Source: Azolla caroliniana
Lineage: Eukaryota > Polypodiophyta
Direction of reading: 5' to 3'
DNA: 64,000 nt
Assembly (NCBI GenBank): GCA_043228905.1
Contig: JBHGNT010000035.1
Span: 1-64,000 of the forward strand
The translations under genes and the position numbers were made by a program. Shown here in pieces: positions 49,133 to 57,800 of the stretch (position 1 is the first letter of the stretch; each line of letters opens with the position of its first letter). The notes beneath the pieces are model-generated. The model saw nothing but the letters and a program-made list of their open reading frames with translations. It was not told the origin of the DNA and searched no databases.

Positions 49133-49247
49133 TATACATCCATTTCCTAATAAAATATAAATGAAAATAATATACTTCGAATTACAATGTATAATATAAC
49201 GGTAAAGACTCGACCCATGTAACAACAGGTTATGGGTTCGAGTCTAG

Positions 49248-52200
49248 TTATGACACTATCCCCCCTTTAAAACGACGAGTTCCACGAGTCGTTTTAGATT
49301 GAGGACCCGGTTTCTCTGGATATCGACGATGGAAGTCTTCAAGAAGAGCACGAGCATTGGTCACGTTCTCGATCAGCTCCCAAGTACGCTCGCTGGGACT
49401 ATACCCTAGCCAATCGACTAGATAGTAGAGCTTATTGCGAACAATCTTGGAATCAAGGATGGCAGCGACCTCATACTCAGGTCCATCTTCAAGCTCGATA
49501 GGAGGTGGAGGTTGTGTAATCCGTCCTGGGATAGTGCTCTCGTGATAAGGTTCAAGGAGGGAACTATGAAATACCGGATGTATCCGAAGTTGCGGAGGTA
49601 GACCGAGACGAAAAGCGACATCATTAATCTTTCCGATAATACGGAAAGGACCTAATCGCCGATAATCCAATTTTTCACATGGGCGAGTAGTCTTGATGTG
49701 TCGTCGTAGCAGCCACACCCGATCCCCAATGTTAAAACTGGATGGAAGTCGATGACGATCTGCGTAGTCCTTGTGTGATTGTTGAGCATGCTGGAGTTGA
49801 GTAGATAAATCTTCTTGTATCTTGCGTAATCGCTCCAAACGATCCTCCGCGCACGGATTTGTGGACACTTCTGGGACTTCAAGGACAGACCACCGGGGAT
49901 GACATCCCGTATAAGCATAGAATGGCGTAACTTTAGTCGATGCGTGGATAGCGTTATTATAGGCAAATTCGGCGAAGTGAAGAATATCTGCCCAGTCATC
50001 CTGATGATAGCTGAGAAAGCACCGCAGATACTGCTCCAATGTTTGATTTGTTCGTTCGGCTTGACCGTCGGTTTGTGGGTGGTAGCCGGAGGAGAGGTTA
50101 CAAGTCACCTTGAGCATCTTAAAAAGGTGCTTCCAGAATTTGGATACAAACTGGGGTCCACGATCGCTAATGATACTATCGGGAAGTCCATGATGCCGAC
50201 ATACTTCCCGCATGACAATTTCGGCGGTGTCTTCACTAGATATTTCCTTAGTACATGGTAAGAAATGAGCCATCTTCGTATATCGATCCACCACTGTTAG
50301 AATCGCGTTGAACTCCTTAGAGACTGGAAGATCTGTGATGAAGTCGAGAGCAATGGATTGCCATGGCTTGCTTGGAATTGGTAATGGTTCTAATAAACCA
50401 TATGGATGATGCCTTGGCATTTTCGCTCTGCAACAGGTGTCACAAGTCCGAACAAAATCTTTGACAAATTGTTGCATACGGGGCCACCAGAATGATCGTT
50501 GTACTAAATCTAATGTTTTAGTACTACCGAAATGTCCTGCTGTATATGTGTCATGGCAGTTTTGTACTACTCGAAGGCGGCAAGAACCATTAGGAACATA
50601 CAAAAGTTCTTTAAAGAAGAGTAATCCATCACAGTATTTAAATTGCCGATAGTCAGTACCTGGTGGTTGTGACTGTGAACATGACGCTCGACAGGGGTCA
50701 ATTTGTGCTAGTATAGCTTGGGCGAAGGCGTCAGTCTTCAAGTCCTCACGTATAGTATTGGTGACGTCAGAGTCCATGGGCATGTCAAAGACCTGTGCTC
50801 CTTGTAGTCGTGCTGGTCCCAAGATTACTTGCTTCTGGTTATCGAAAGCTGGCTCCCCGGGACGTGGTGTTAGATACGAACGTCGTGATAATGCATCTGC
50901 CTTCCCTTGGTGCTTCCCCGGACGATATGTAATTTTGAAGTCGAAGCGTGTGAGGAAGTGGGCCCATCGAGCTTGACGTCGATTCAGTACACGAGCATCT
51001 TGAAAGTAGGCAAGGTTCTTGTGGTCACTGAATACAGTGACTTGATGAGGAGATCCCTCGAGAAAATGCCTCCACTGTATAAAAGAATCAACTATTGCCA
51101 ATAGCTCTTTATCGTGAATTTCGTAGTTGATTTCGGCGGCGTCAAACTTACGGGAGTGGAAAGCCACAGGATGCAGCTTCTCGTCATTACCCTGTTGTGA
51201 CAAAATGCTCCCCAATGCGAAATCAGATGCGTCAGCTTCGATAATGAATGGTTGTTCCGGATCCACATGACCTAGAATTGGAGCTGATGTGAACGCCTTC
51301 TTAAGACTCTCGAAAGCCATGTCCGTTTCTTTAGACCAGATAAATGATTGTCCTTTCCTGGTGAGCTGTGTGAGAGGCAGAACTATTTTTGAGTAGTCTT
51401 GTATGAACTTCCGGTAAAAATTTGCAAAGCCTAGGAAGCACTGCACATCCCGCACCGAACGCGGAGTTTGCCATTCTACCACCGTTTTGACCTTAGCTGG
51501 GTCCATAGAGATGCCTTCTGAGGAGATGACATATCCGAGAAATTCCACCTGGTTGCACCCGAAACTACATTTCTCTAGCTTTGCATATAGCCCATGTTCT
51601 CGAAGTCGTTTTAGTACTAATAGTACATGAGAATCATGTTCTTCTTGGGTCTTTGAATAAACCAGTAGATCATCTAAATAGATGATCAGAAAATCATCCA
51701 ATAGATCTCGAAATATATCATTCGCCATGTGCTGGAAGACTGCTGGCGCATTAGTGAGTCCGAACGGCATGACCGTATACTCGAAGTGCCCATATCTGGT
51801 GCGAAACGCGGTCTTCCATTCATCTCCTGGTCGGATTCGTACGAGGTTATAGGCTCCTCGTAAATCGATCTTCGTGAAGAACCTGGCACCATTGATTCGT
51901 TCTAAAAGACTTGAGATAAGGGGAAGAGCATACCTATTTCTTATTGTAACCTTATTCAAGCCACGGTAATCTACAACAAGTCGAAGCGAGCCATCTTTTT
52001 TCTTGACGAAGAAAATGGGTGCGCCGGCTGGAGATTTCGAATGCCGAATGAAACCGTTCTCCAAATTCTCCTCTATATAGGCTCGAAGGACTTCTAGCTC
52101 GGTTGGTGACAAACTGTAGATCGGCCCCCATGGCGGCTCTTTTCCCGGTTGTAAGTCGATGGCGCAATCGTACGGCCGATGATGAGGAAGTGTGTTGGCT

Positions 52201-52829
52201 TGTACTTTATCGAACACATCAGCGTACTGACGATACTTCTCGGGGAGTTGAACAATACTGTCTTCTTTAGTGGTGATGGAGGGGTTTACTGATATTGCGA
52301 AAAGGAACATCTCCTCCTTGCGCCCTTCTTCACGCAACTGATGTAGCGAAATGGTTGCCATTGTCTTTTGGGTTTGTCGACACCGGATTGCCCTTGTTCT
52401 CCAATCTATGTTTGGATTGTGTAATTCGAACCATGGTAATCCTAAAACTATGGGATGTTCTGGGATACTAATAATATTAAACGACACTACACATGCTAAG
52501 TTATCTAGGACAATATTAACAGGTTCTGACTCTTCTATGATATTCCCAGAAGCAATGGGACGACCATCAATGACTACTACTGAGGCTGGACACGGGAGCT
52601 TACTGAGGGATATCTGATGGGCTTGGGCAAAATTCCTATCCATAAAGCAAGAATTAGCTCCGGAATCTAGAAGTGCTAAGGTATGTACTGGAGGGGTACT
52701 TTTAGTACTAACTGCTACTTGGGCTACGAACACATCACTAACTTGCTTAGAGGGAATGGAACCACTAATGGGCTGCACAGATCTAGGGCTGTCCAACCAA
52801 ACGGCTCCTATTTTGGCTGGACTTAATAG
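49248..52829 (-). CDS. Gypsy Pol polyprotein: protease, RT, RNase H, integrase, chromodomain
   Basis: The open frame has no upstream ATG near its start (the first TTG is at 52796), so translation by frameshift from gag is likely. Numbering from that TTG: aspartic protease LLDSGANS at 42-49 and ILGLPW at 117-122; RT with Asp311 (KIDLRGAY) and YLDD at 373-376; RNase H with Asp522, Glu564 and Asp591; integrase zinc site His748, His755, Cys785, Cys788; integrase core Asp818, Asp878, Glu914 with exactly 35 residues between the last two; GPF of the GPY/F module at 1049-1051; chromodomain about 1105-1160 (YEVAAILDS, YYLVDWLGY, TWE). All catalytic residues are present and the length of about 1190 is normal. 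The stop codon lies in the 3' LTR. The protein copies the element RNA and integrates the cDNA; the chromodomain probably reads histone marks to steer integration. Confidence 0.95.
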   Translation of the reverse strand, partial: LLSPAKIGAVWLDSPRSVQPISGSIPSKQVSDVFVAQVAVSTKSTPPVHTLALLDSGANSCFMDRNFAQAHQISLSKLPCPASVVVIDGRPIASGNIIEESEPVNIVLDNLACVVSFNIISIPEHPIVLGLPWFELHNPNIDWRTRAIRCRQTQKTMATISLHQLREEGRKEEMFLFAISVNPSITTKEDSIVQLPEKYRQYADVFDKVQANTLPHHRPYDCAIDLQPGKEPPWGPIYSLSPTELEVLRAYIEENLENGFIRHSKSPAGAPIFFVKKKDGSLRLVVDYRGLNKVTIRNRYALPLISSLLERINGARFFTKIDLRGAYNLVRIRPGDEWKTAFRTRYGHFEYTVMPFGLTNAPAVFQHMANDIFRDLLDDFLIIYLDDLLVYSKTQEEHDSHVLLVLKRLREHGLYAKLEKCSFGCNQVEFLGYVISSEGISMDPAKVKTVVEWQTPRSVRDVQCFLGFANFYRKFIQDYSKIVLPLTQLTRKGQSFIWSKETDMAFESLKKAFTSAPILGHVDPEQPFIIEADASDFALGSILSQQGNDEKLHPVAFHSRKFDAAEINYEIHDKELLAIVDSFIQWRHFLEGSPHQVTVFSDHKNLAYFQDARVLNRRQARWAHFLTRFDFKITYRPGKHQGKADALSRRSYLTPRPGEPAFDNQKQVILGPARLQGAQVFDMPMDSDVTNTIREDLKTDAFAQAILAQIDPCRASCSQSQPPGTDYRQFKYCDGLLFFKELLYVPNGSCRLRVVQNCHDTYTAGHFGSTKTLDLVQRSFWWPRMQQFVKDFVRTCDTCCRAKMPRHHPYGLLEPLPIPSKPWQSIALDFITDLPVSKEFNAILTVVDRYTKMAHFLPCTKEISSEDTAEIVMREVCRHHGLPDSIISDRGPQFVSKFWKHLFKMLKVTCNLSSGYHPQTDGQAERTNQTLEQYLRCFLSYHQDDWADILHFAEFAYNNAIHASTKVTPFYAYTGCHPRWSVLEVPEVSTNPCAEDRLERLRKIQEDLSTQLQHAQQSHKDYADRHRLPSSFNIGDRVWLLRRHIKTTRPCEKLDYRRLGPFRIIGKINDVAFRLGLPPQLRIHPVFHSSLLEPYHESTIPGRITQPPPPIELEDGPEYEVAAILDSKIVRNKLYYLVDWLGYSPSERTWELIENVTNARALLEDFHRRYPEKPGPQSKTTRGTRRFKGGIVS
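49256..49268 (-). promoter_or_regulatory. Polypurine tract for plus-strand DNA priming
   Basis: On the minus strand AAAGGGGGGATAG lies directly upstream of the 3' LTR start. Such a tract is the RNase H-resistant primer for plus-strand synthesis in LTR elements. It lies inside the last pol codons. Confidence 0.8.
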
Positions 52830-54013
52830 TTTAACTCTTCTTCTAACTGACTAAGGACATCAAATTTGTTGACTAAATTTGGACTATAAGTACTATTAGA
52901 ACTTTCATGCATACCTAGGGAAGTAGACTCAGTTTTAGTATTATTAAGACTATCAGACACACCTAGGGAAACAGACTCGGGTTTAGTACTATTAGTACAG
53001 GCAATTATTTGGTTTACCTGTCTTTTTGGTCTATTGGGACAGTTTACTGCAATATGCCCTGGTCCCCCGCAATACAAACATAGTCGATGTGCCCTGCGTC
53101 GCTGCTTTTCTTCTTCCGATAGTGGTCCGCGACGACGTGTGGTGTCGATCTCCATTGGAGTCGGAGTATTCGTTGGAGATGTACTGAAGGACTCCCTTGA
53201 AAAAGGCTTTGCTACGATTGAAGCATAGGTAGGCTCCGATCTTGTCCTTGGCATTTGGAACTGACGTTCCGAGCGTCGTTCGAAGAGGCGGTTATCGCAT
53301 CGCACCGCACGACTGATTGCTTCGGTCAATGATTTTGGCTCTTCGGGGAAAGTTAAGAGTAGATCTTTAACATCATTCCGTAGGCCAAAGCGAAATTGTT
53401 CCATCAATGCCTGGTCATCCCAGGGAATATCGCTGGCAAGAAGACGGAAGTCCGCAGCATAAGCTGAGGCCGACCGCTCACCTTGGCGCAATCTCCGGAT
53501 TTTGTTGATGGCGGTTCTAACACTGTCAGTATCTCCGAAACAGGATTTAAACTCGCTCATAAACTCTTCAAAATTATTTAACATGGGAGAGTTTTTCTCT
53601 AACAGAGGGGCGAACCATGCCAAAGCCGTGCCACTAAGTAGAGTGCGAACTAGTCCCACTCGGGATGCATCGGTGGGATATCGAGAAGGATGCATTTGGA
53701 TCACTAGACGTACCTGGTTGAGGAATCCTCTAAACTGTGATCTGGTCCCATCAAATTTTGTAGGGAGACCGATCTTGGGTTCTCTGTGAATCCCTTGATT
53801 ACCTGATCCTTGTTGTTGGAGTGATATAATGGTCGCTTCGAGTTGTTGTACCCGTAGCGTCAGCTCCCCATGTTGTTGCTGTTTTTCCAGCGCCGTTTGT
53901 TGAAGATCCCCCAACAGGCGGTGATTTTCTTGTTCAAGCGCTAAAAATTTCTCCTTTAAGGACTGGAGCTCCGAGAAAACAGATTGGTATTCTTGAGCGC
54001 TAACAGTTTCCAT
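52823..54013 (-). CDS. Gypsy Gag polyprotein with CCHC zinc knuckle
   Basis: 396 codons forming the structural capsid/nucleocapsid protein of the virus-like particle. A coiled-coil-like N-terminus rich in Leu, Gln and Glu spans about residues 10-68. A Ty3-type capsid region follows (LPTKFDGTRSQFRGFL near 83-98, LSGTALAWF near 126-134, and the YAADFRLLA segment near 185-193). A basic linker leads to one zinc knuckle Cys312-x2-Cys315-x4-His320-x4-Cys325 (LCLYCGGPGH). The C-terminus has 16-residue imperfect repeats, starting at 341 and 357 with a partial copy at 373. The ATG at 54013 is in good context (AAAATGG). A pyrimidine-rich leader of about 95 nt separates it from the primer-binding region. 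The stop at 52823-52825 comes two codons after the candidate slip site into pol. Confidence 0.94.
   Translation of the reverse strand: METVSAQEYQSVFSELQSLKEKFLALEQENHRLLGDLQQTALEKQQQHGELTLRVQQLEATIISLQQQGSGNQGIHREPKIGLPTKFDGTRSQFRGFLNQVRLVIQMHPSRYPTDASRVGLVRTLLSGTALAWFAPLLEKNSPMLNNFEEFMSEFKSCFGDTDSVRTAINKIRRLRQGERSASAYAADFRLLASDIPWDDQALMEQFRFGLRNDVKDLLLTFPEEPKSLTEAISRAVRCDNRLFERRSERQFQMPRTRSEPTYASIVAKPFSRESFSTSPTNTPTPMEIDTTRRRGPLSEEEKQRRRAHRLCLYCGGPGHIAVNCPNRPKRQVNQIIACTNSTKPESVSLGVSDSLNNTKTESTSLGMHESSNSTYSPNLVNKFDVLSQLEEELNY
52829..52835 (-). promoter_or_regulatory. Candidate -1 ribosomal frameshift heptamer GTTAAAC at the gag/pol junction
   Basis: In gag codons the site reads (G)TTA AAC TAT TAA. 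A one-base backward slip at GTTAAAC enters the pol frame (AAA CTA TTA AGT), which is then open into protease. GUUAAAC is an accepted -1 slip heptamer, used for example by equine arteritis virus. No downstream pseudoknot was evaluated. Confidence 0.6.
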
Positions 54014-54096
54014 TTTGATAGGGAGAATAAGGGTATTAGTATGAAGAGAAGGAGGATAAAAGGGAAGGAAGAGGGAGAGAAAGACCAGATGGAGGA

Positions 54097-54108
54097 AAAT
54101 CGGTTCAA
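54097..54108 (-). promoter_or_regulatory. Self-primer binding site (Tf1/sushi type)
   Basis: Two bases inside the 5' LTR, the minus strand reads TTGAACCGATTT. Its perfect 12-nt complement AAATCGGTTCAA lies at 54357 to 54346, just at the predicted 5' end of the transcript. No tRNA-like TGG start is seen at the usual place. In Tf1 and sushi elements the transcript's own first 11 or so bases anneal to this site and are cleaved to prime cDNA. Confidence 0.8.
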
Positions 54109-54345
54109 ACTGTCAGGAACGCTACCTAGGCGGAGAAGGAATTAGTACTAAAAGAAGGATTAGTACAATTGTTGAGAACAGTACTAAGACAGAGAAGGAT
54201 TAGTACTATGAGAGGTGTAGAACGTTGAGAGAAGGAACGAGTGAGAGGGAGAGAGAGAGAGAGAGAGAGAGAATGATGATACGAAGGATATATGTATTAG
54301 GTGAAGGAAAATATACAATAACAGCTAGAAGGCTTAAGACTGGCG

Positions 54346-54357
54346 TTGAACCGATTT
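54346..54357 (-). promoter_or_regulatory. Predicted transcript start and self-primer
   Basis: The minus-strand sequence AAATCGGTTCAA starts 33 nt downstream of the first T of the TATA box and is fully complementary to 54097-54108. Two independent cues, distance from the TATA box and primer complementarity, point to 54357 as the RNA 5' end. Experimental mapping is not available here. Confidence 0.72.
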
Positions 54358-54381
54358 GGTTCGAACTAATGCCTTGCGCCT

Positions 54382-54390
54382 CCTTTTATA
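54382..54390 (-). promoter_or_regulatory. TATA box of the gypsy LTR
   Basis: TATAAAAGG on the minus strand, 33 nt upstream of the predicted RNA start and 5 bp downstream of the heat-shock array. Confidence 0.8.
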
Positions 54391-54395
54391 GTGTC

Positions 54396-54443
54396 TTCAG
54401 GAATACTCCTGAAGTTTCTAGAATGTTCCAGAGAAATCTGGAA
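54396..54443. promoter_or_regulatory. Ten-pentamer heat-shock element (HSE) in the gypsy U3
   Basis: On the plus strand, triplets spaced by exactly two bases read TTC, GAA, cTC, GAA, TTC, GAA, TTC, GAg, aTC, GAA (starts 54396, 54401, ... 54441). Seven are perfect and three differ by one base, all in correct alternating orientation. This is the binding arrangement of trimeric heat-shock factor; three units suffice in known promoters. The array lies directly upstream of the TATA box, as in heat-activated plant retrotransposons such as ONSEN. Confidence 0.85.
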
Positions 54444-54566
54444 TATACATCCATTTCCTAATAAAATATAAATGAAAATAATATACTTCGAATTACAATG
54501 TATAATATAACGGTAAAGACTCGACCCATGTAACAACAGGTTATGGGTTCGAGTCTAGTTATGACA

Positions 54567-54571
54567 ATTGC
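54567..54571. repeat. Target site duplication ATTGC, right copy
   Basis: Directly follows the LTR end TATGACA and matches 48795-48799. Satellite continues in register as CTAGCGTTGTTAG. Confidence 0.95.
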
Positions 54572-54899
54572 TAGCGTTGTTAGATTCGATTCACATGTTT
54601 GAACACAAAAATCCGATATCACACGAGCCAGGTAGGAACATTTTAATTTACTCTAGGGGTGCTCACAACTCCCTCTTCAAGTTTGCTAATTTCGTCATGT
54701 CTCTCGATGTGAGTTTCAAAATCTTGATTTTTTAATTCCATATCATAGCTAGCGTTGTTAGATTCGATTCGCATGTTTGAACACAAAAATCCGATATCAC
54801 ACGAGCCAGGTAGGAACATTTTAATTTACTGAAGGGCTGCTCTCAACTCCCTCCTCAAGTTTGCTATTTTCGTCATGTCTCTCGACCTGAGTTTCAAAA

Positions 54900-57800
54900 T
54901 CTTGATTTTGTAATTCCATATCATAGCGAGCGTTGTTAGCTTCGATTCGCATGTTTGAACACAAAAATCCGATATGACACGAGCCAGGTATGAACATTTT
55001 AATTTACCTAATAGCTCTTCTCAACTCACTCCTCATATTTTGTAATTTCGTCATGTCTCTCGACCTGAGTTTCAAAATCCTGATTTTTTAATTCTATATC
55101 ATAGCTAGCGTTGTTAGCTTCGATTCGCATATTTGAACACATAAATCCGATATCACACGAGCCAGGTATGAACATTTTAATTTACTCAAGGGCTCCCTCA
55201 ACTCCCTCAAGTTTGCTATATTCGTCATGTCTCTCGACCCGAGTTTCAAAATCTTGAACACATCATAGCTAGCGTTGTTAGCTTCGATTCGCATATTTGA
55301 ACACAAAAATCCGATATCACACTCGCCAGGTATGAATATTTTAATTTACCTACTCGCTCTTCTCAACTCACTCCTCAAATTTGGTAATTTCGTCATGTCT
55401 CTCGACCTGAGTTTCAAAATCTTGATTTTTTAATTCCATATCAAAACTAGCGTTGTTAGCTTCGATTCGCATGTTTGAACACAAAAATCCGATATCACAC
55501 GAGCCAGGTATGAACATTTTAATTTACTCAAGGGCTCCTCTCAACCCCCTCCTCAAGTTTGCTAATTTCTTCATATCTCTCGACCTATGTTTAAAATCTT
55601 GAGTTTTTAAATCCACATAATAGCTAGCGTTGTTAGCTTCGATTCGCATATTTGAACACAAAAATCCGATATCACACGAGCCAGGTATGGACATTTTCGT
55701 TTACTCAAGGGCTCCTCTCAACTCCCTCCTCGAATTTGGTAATTTCGTCATGTCTCTCGACCTGAGTTTCAAAATCTTGATTTTTTAATTCCATATCATA
55801 GCTAGCATTGTTACCTTCGATTCGCATGTTTGAACACAAAAATCCGATATCACACGAGCCAGGTATGGACATTTTAATTTACTCAAGGGCTCCTCTCAAC
55901 CCCCTCCTCAAGTTTGCTAATTTCTTCATATCGCTCGACCTGAGTTTCAAAATCTTGATTTTTCAATTCCATATCATAGCTAGCGTTGTTAGCTTCGATT
56001 CGCATGTTTGAACACGAAAATCCGATATCATACGAGCCAGGTACGAATATTTTAATTTACTCAAGGGCTCCTCTCAACTCCCTCCACAAGTTTGCTAATT
56101 TCGTCATGCCTCTCGACCTGAGTTTCAAAATCTTGATTTTTTAATTCCATATCATAGCTTGCGTTGTTAGCTTCGATTCGCATGTCTGAACACAAAAATC
56201 CGATATCATACGAGCCAGGTATGAACATTTTAATTTACCGACTAGCTCTTCTCAACTCACTCCTCGAATTTAGTAATTTCGTCATGTCTCTCGACCTGAG
56301 TTTCAAAATCTTGATTTTTTAATTCCATATCAAAACTAGCGTTGTTAGCTTCGATTCGCATGTTTGAACACAAAAATACGATATCACACGAGCCAGGTAT
56401 GAACATTTTTATTTACTCAAGGGCTCCTCTCAACTCCCTCCTCAAGTTTGCTAATTTCTTCATATCTCTCGACCTAAGTTTAAAATCTTGAGTTTTTAAA
56501 TCCACATCATAGCTAGCGTTGTTAGCTTCGATTCGCATATTTGAACACAAAAATCCGATATCACACTCGCCAGGTATGAATATTTTAATTTACCTACTAG
56601 CTCTTCGTCATGTCTCTCGACCTGAGTTTCAAAATCTTGATTTTTTAACTCCATATCATTGCTAGCGTTGTTAGATTCGATTCACATGTTTGAACACAAA
56701 AATCCGATATCACACGAGCCAGGTAGGAACATTTTAATTTACTCTAGGGGTCCTCACAACTCCCTCTTCAAGTTTGCTAATTTCGTCATGTCTCTCGATG
56801 TGAGTTTCAAAATCTTGATTTTTTAATTCCATATCATAGCTAGCGTTGTTAGATTCGATTCGCATGTTTGAACACAAAAATCCGATTTCACACGAGCCAG
56901 GTATGGACATTTTAGTTTACTCAAGGGCTCCTCTCAACTCCCTCCACAAGTTTGCTAATTTCTTCATATATGTCGACCTGAGTTTCAAAATCATGAGTTT
57001 TTAAATCCACATCATAGCTAGCGTTATTAGCTTCGATTCGCATGTTTGAATACAAAAATCCGATATCACACTCGCCAGGTATGAATATTTAAATTTACCT
57101 ACCTACTCTTCTCAACTCCCTCCTCGAATTTGGTAATTTCGTCATGTCTCTCGACCCTAGTTTGAAAATCTTAATTTTTTAATTCCTTATCATAGCTAGC
57201 GTTGTTAGCTTTGATTCGCATGTTTGAACACATAAATCCGATATGACACTCGCTAGGTATGAACATTTAAATTTACCTACTAGCTCTTCTCAACTCACTC
57301 CTCAAATTTGGTAATTTCCTCATGTCTCTCGACCTGAGTTTCAAAATCTTGATTTTTTAATTCCATATCATAGGTACCGTTGTTAGCTTCGATTCGCATG
57401 TTTGAATACAAAAATCCGATATCACACGAGCCAGGTATGGACATTTTCGTTTACTCAAGGGCTCCTCTGAACTCCCTCCTCATGTTTGCTAATTTCGTCA
57501 TGTCTCTCGACCTGAGTTTCAAAATCTTGATTTTTTAATTCCATATCATAGCTAGCGTTGTTAGCTTCGATTCGCATGTCTGAACACAAAAATCCGATAT
57601 CACACGAGCTAGGTATGAACATTTTAATTTACCTACTAGCTCTTCTCAACTCACTCCTCGAATTTAGTAATTTCGTCATGTCTCTCGACCTGAGTTTCAA
57701 AATCTTGATTTTTTAATTCCATATCAAAACTAGCGTTGTTAGCTTCGATTCGCATGTTTGAACACAAAAATCCGATATCACACGAGCCAGGTATGAACAT

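Larger units (their letters stand above)
48800..49255 (-). repeat. 3' LTR of the gypsy element
   Basis: 456 bp, matching 54111-54566 base for base on visual comparison. It includes a (GA)n run at 48938-48961, a TATA box (49071-49079 on the plus strand) and the heat-shock element copy at 49085-49132. In the element's sense direction it begins at 49255. The last three codons of pol and its stop lie in or touch its first 8 bp. Confidence 0.96.
48800..54566 (-). mobile_element. Complete Ty3/gypsy chromodomain LTR retrotransposon (Tf1/sushi-like), 5767 bp
   Basis: A complete element in minus orientation. It has 456-bp LTRs with TGTCA...TGACA ends, an ATTGC target duplication, a self-primer binding site, gag with a CCHC knuckle, and pol in the order protease-RT-RNase H-integrase-chromodomain. 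A polypurine tract lies before the 3' LTR. The two LTRs appear identical at every base compared by eye, and no stop or frameshift damages gag or pol apart from the normal gag/pol frame change. It therefore looks recently inserted and potentially active. The chromodomain and self-priming place it with Tf1/sushi-type chromoviruses, known from fungi, vertebrates and, as related Tcn1-like groups, some land plants. Confidence 0.96.
54111..54566 (-). repeat. 5' LTR of the gypsy element
   Basis: 456 bp, sense on the minus strand. U3 runs from 54566 to about 54358 and includes the heat-shock array and TATA box. R/U5 runs from about 54357 to 54111 and includes the self-primer sequence, a (TC)n run and the GTACTAATCC-type repeats. 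It appears identical to 48800-49255. Confidence 0.96.

Noticed and set aside
48914-49150. 78-codon ORF in each LTR
   Set aside because: It is antisense to the element, includes the (GA)n run and is identical only because the LTRs are identical.
49418-53789. Numerous 64-120-codon ORFs on both strands inside gag/pol
   Set aside because: Alternative-frame shadows of the intact gag and pol frames.
54090-54110. Conventional tRNA primer binding site
   Set aside because: No TGG-type sequence complementary to a tRNA 3' CCA end is next to the LTR; the self-primer match explains the site better.
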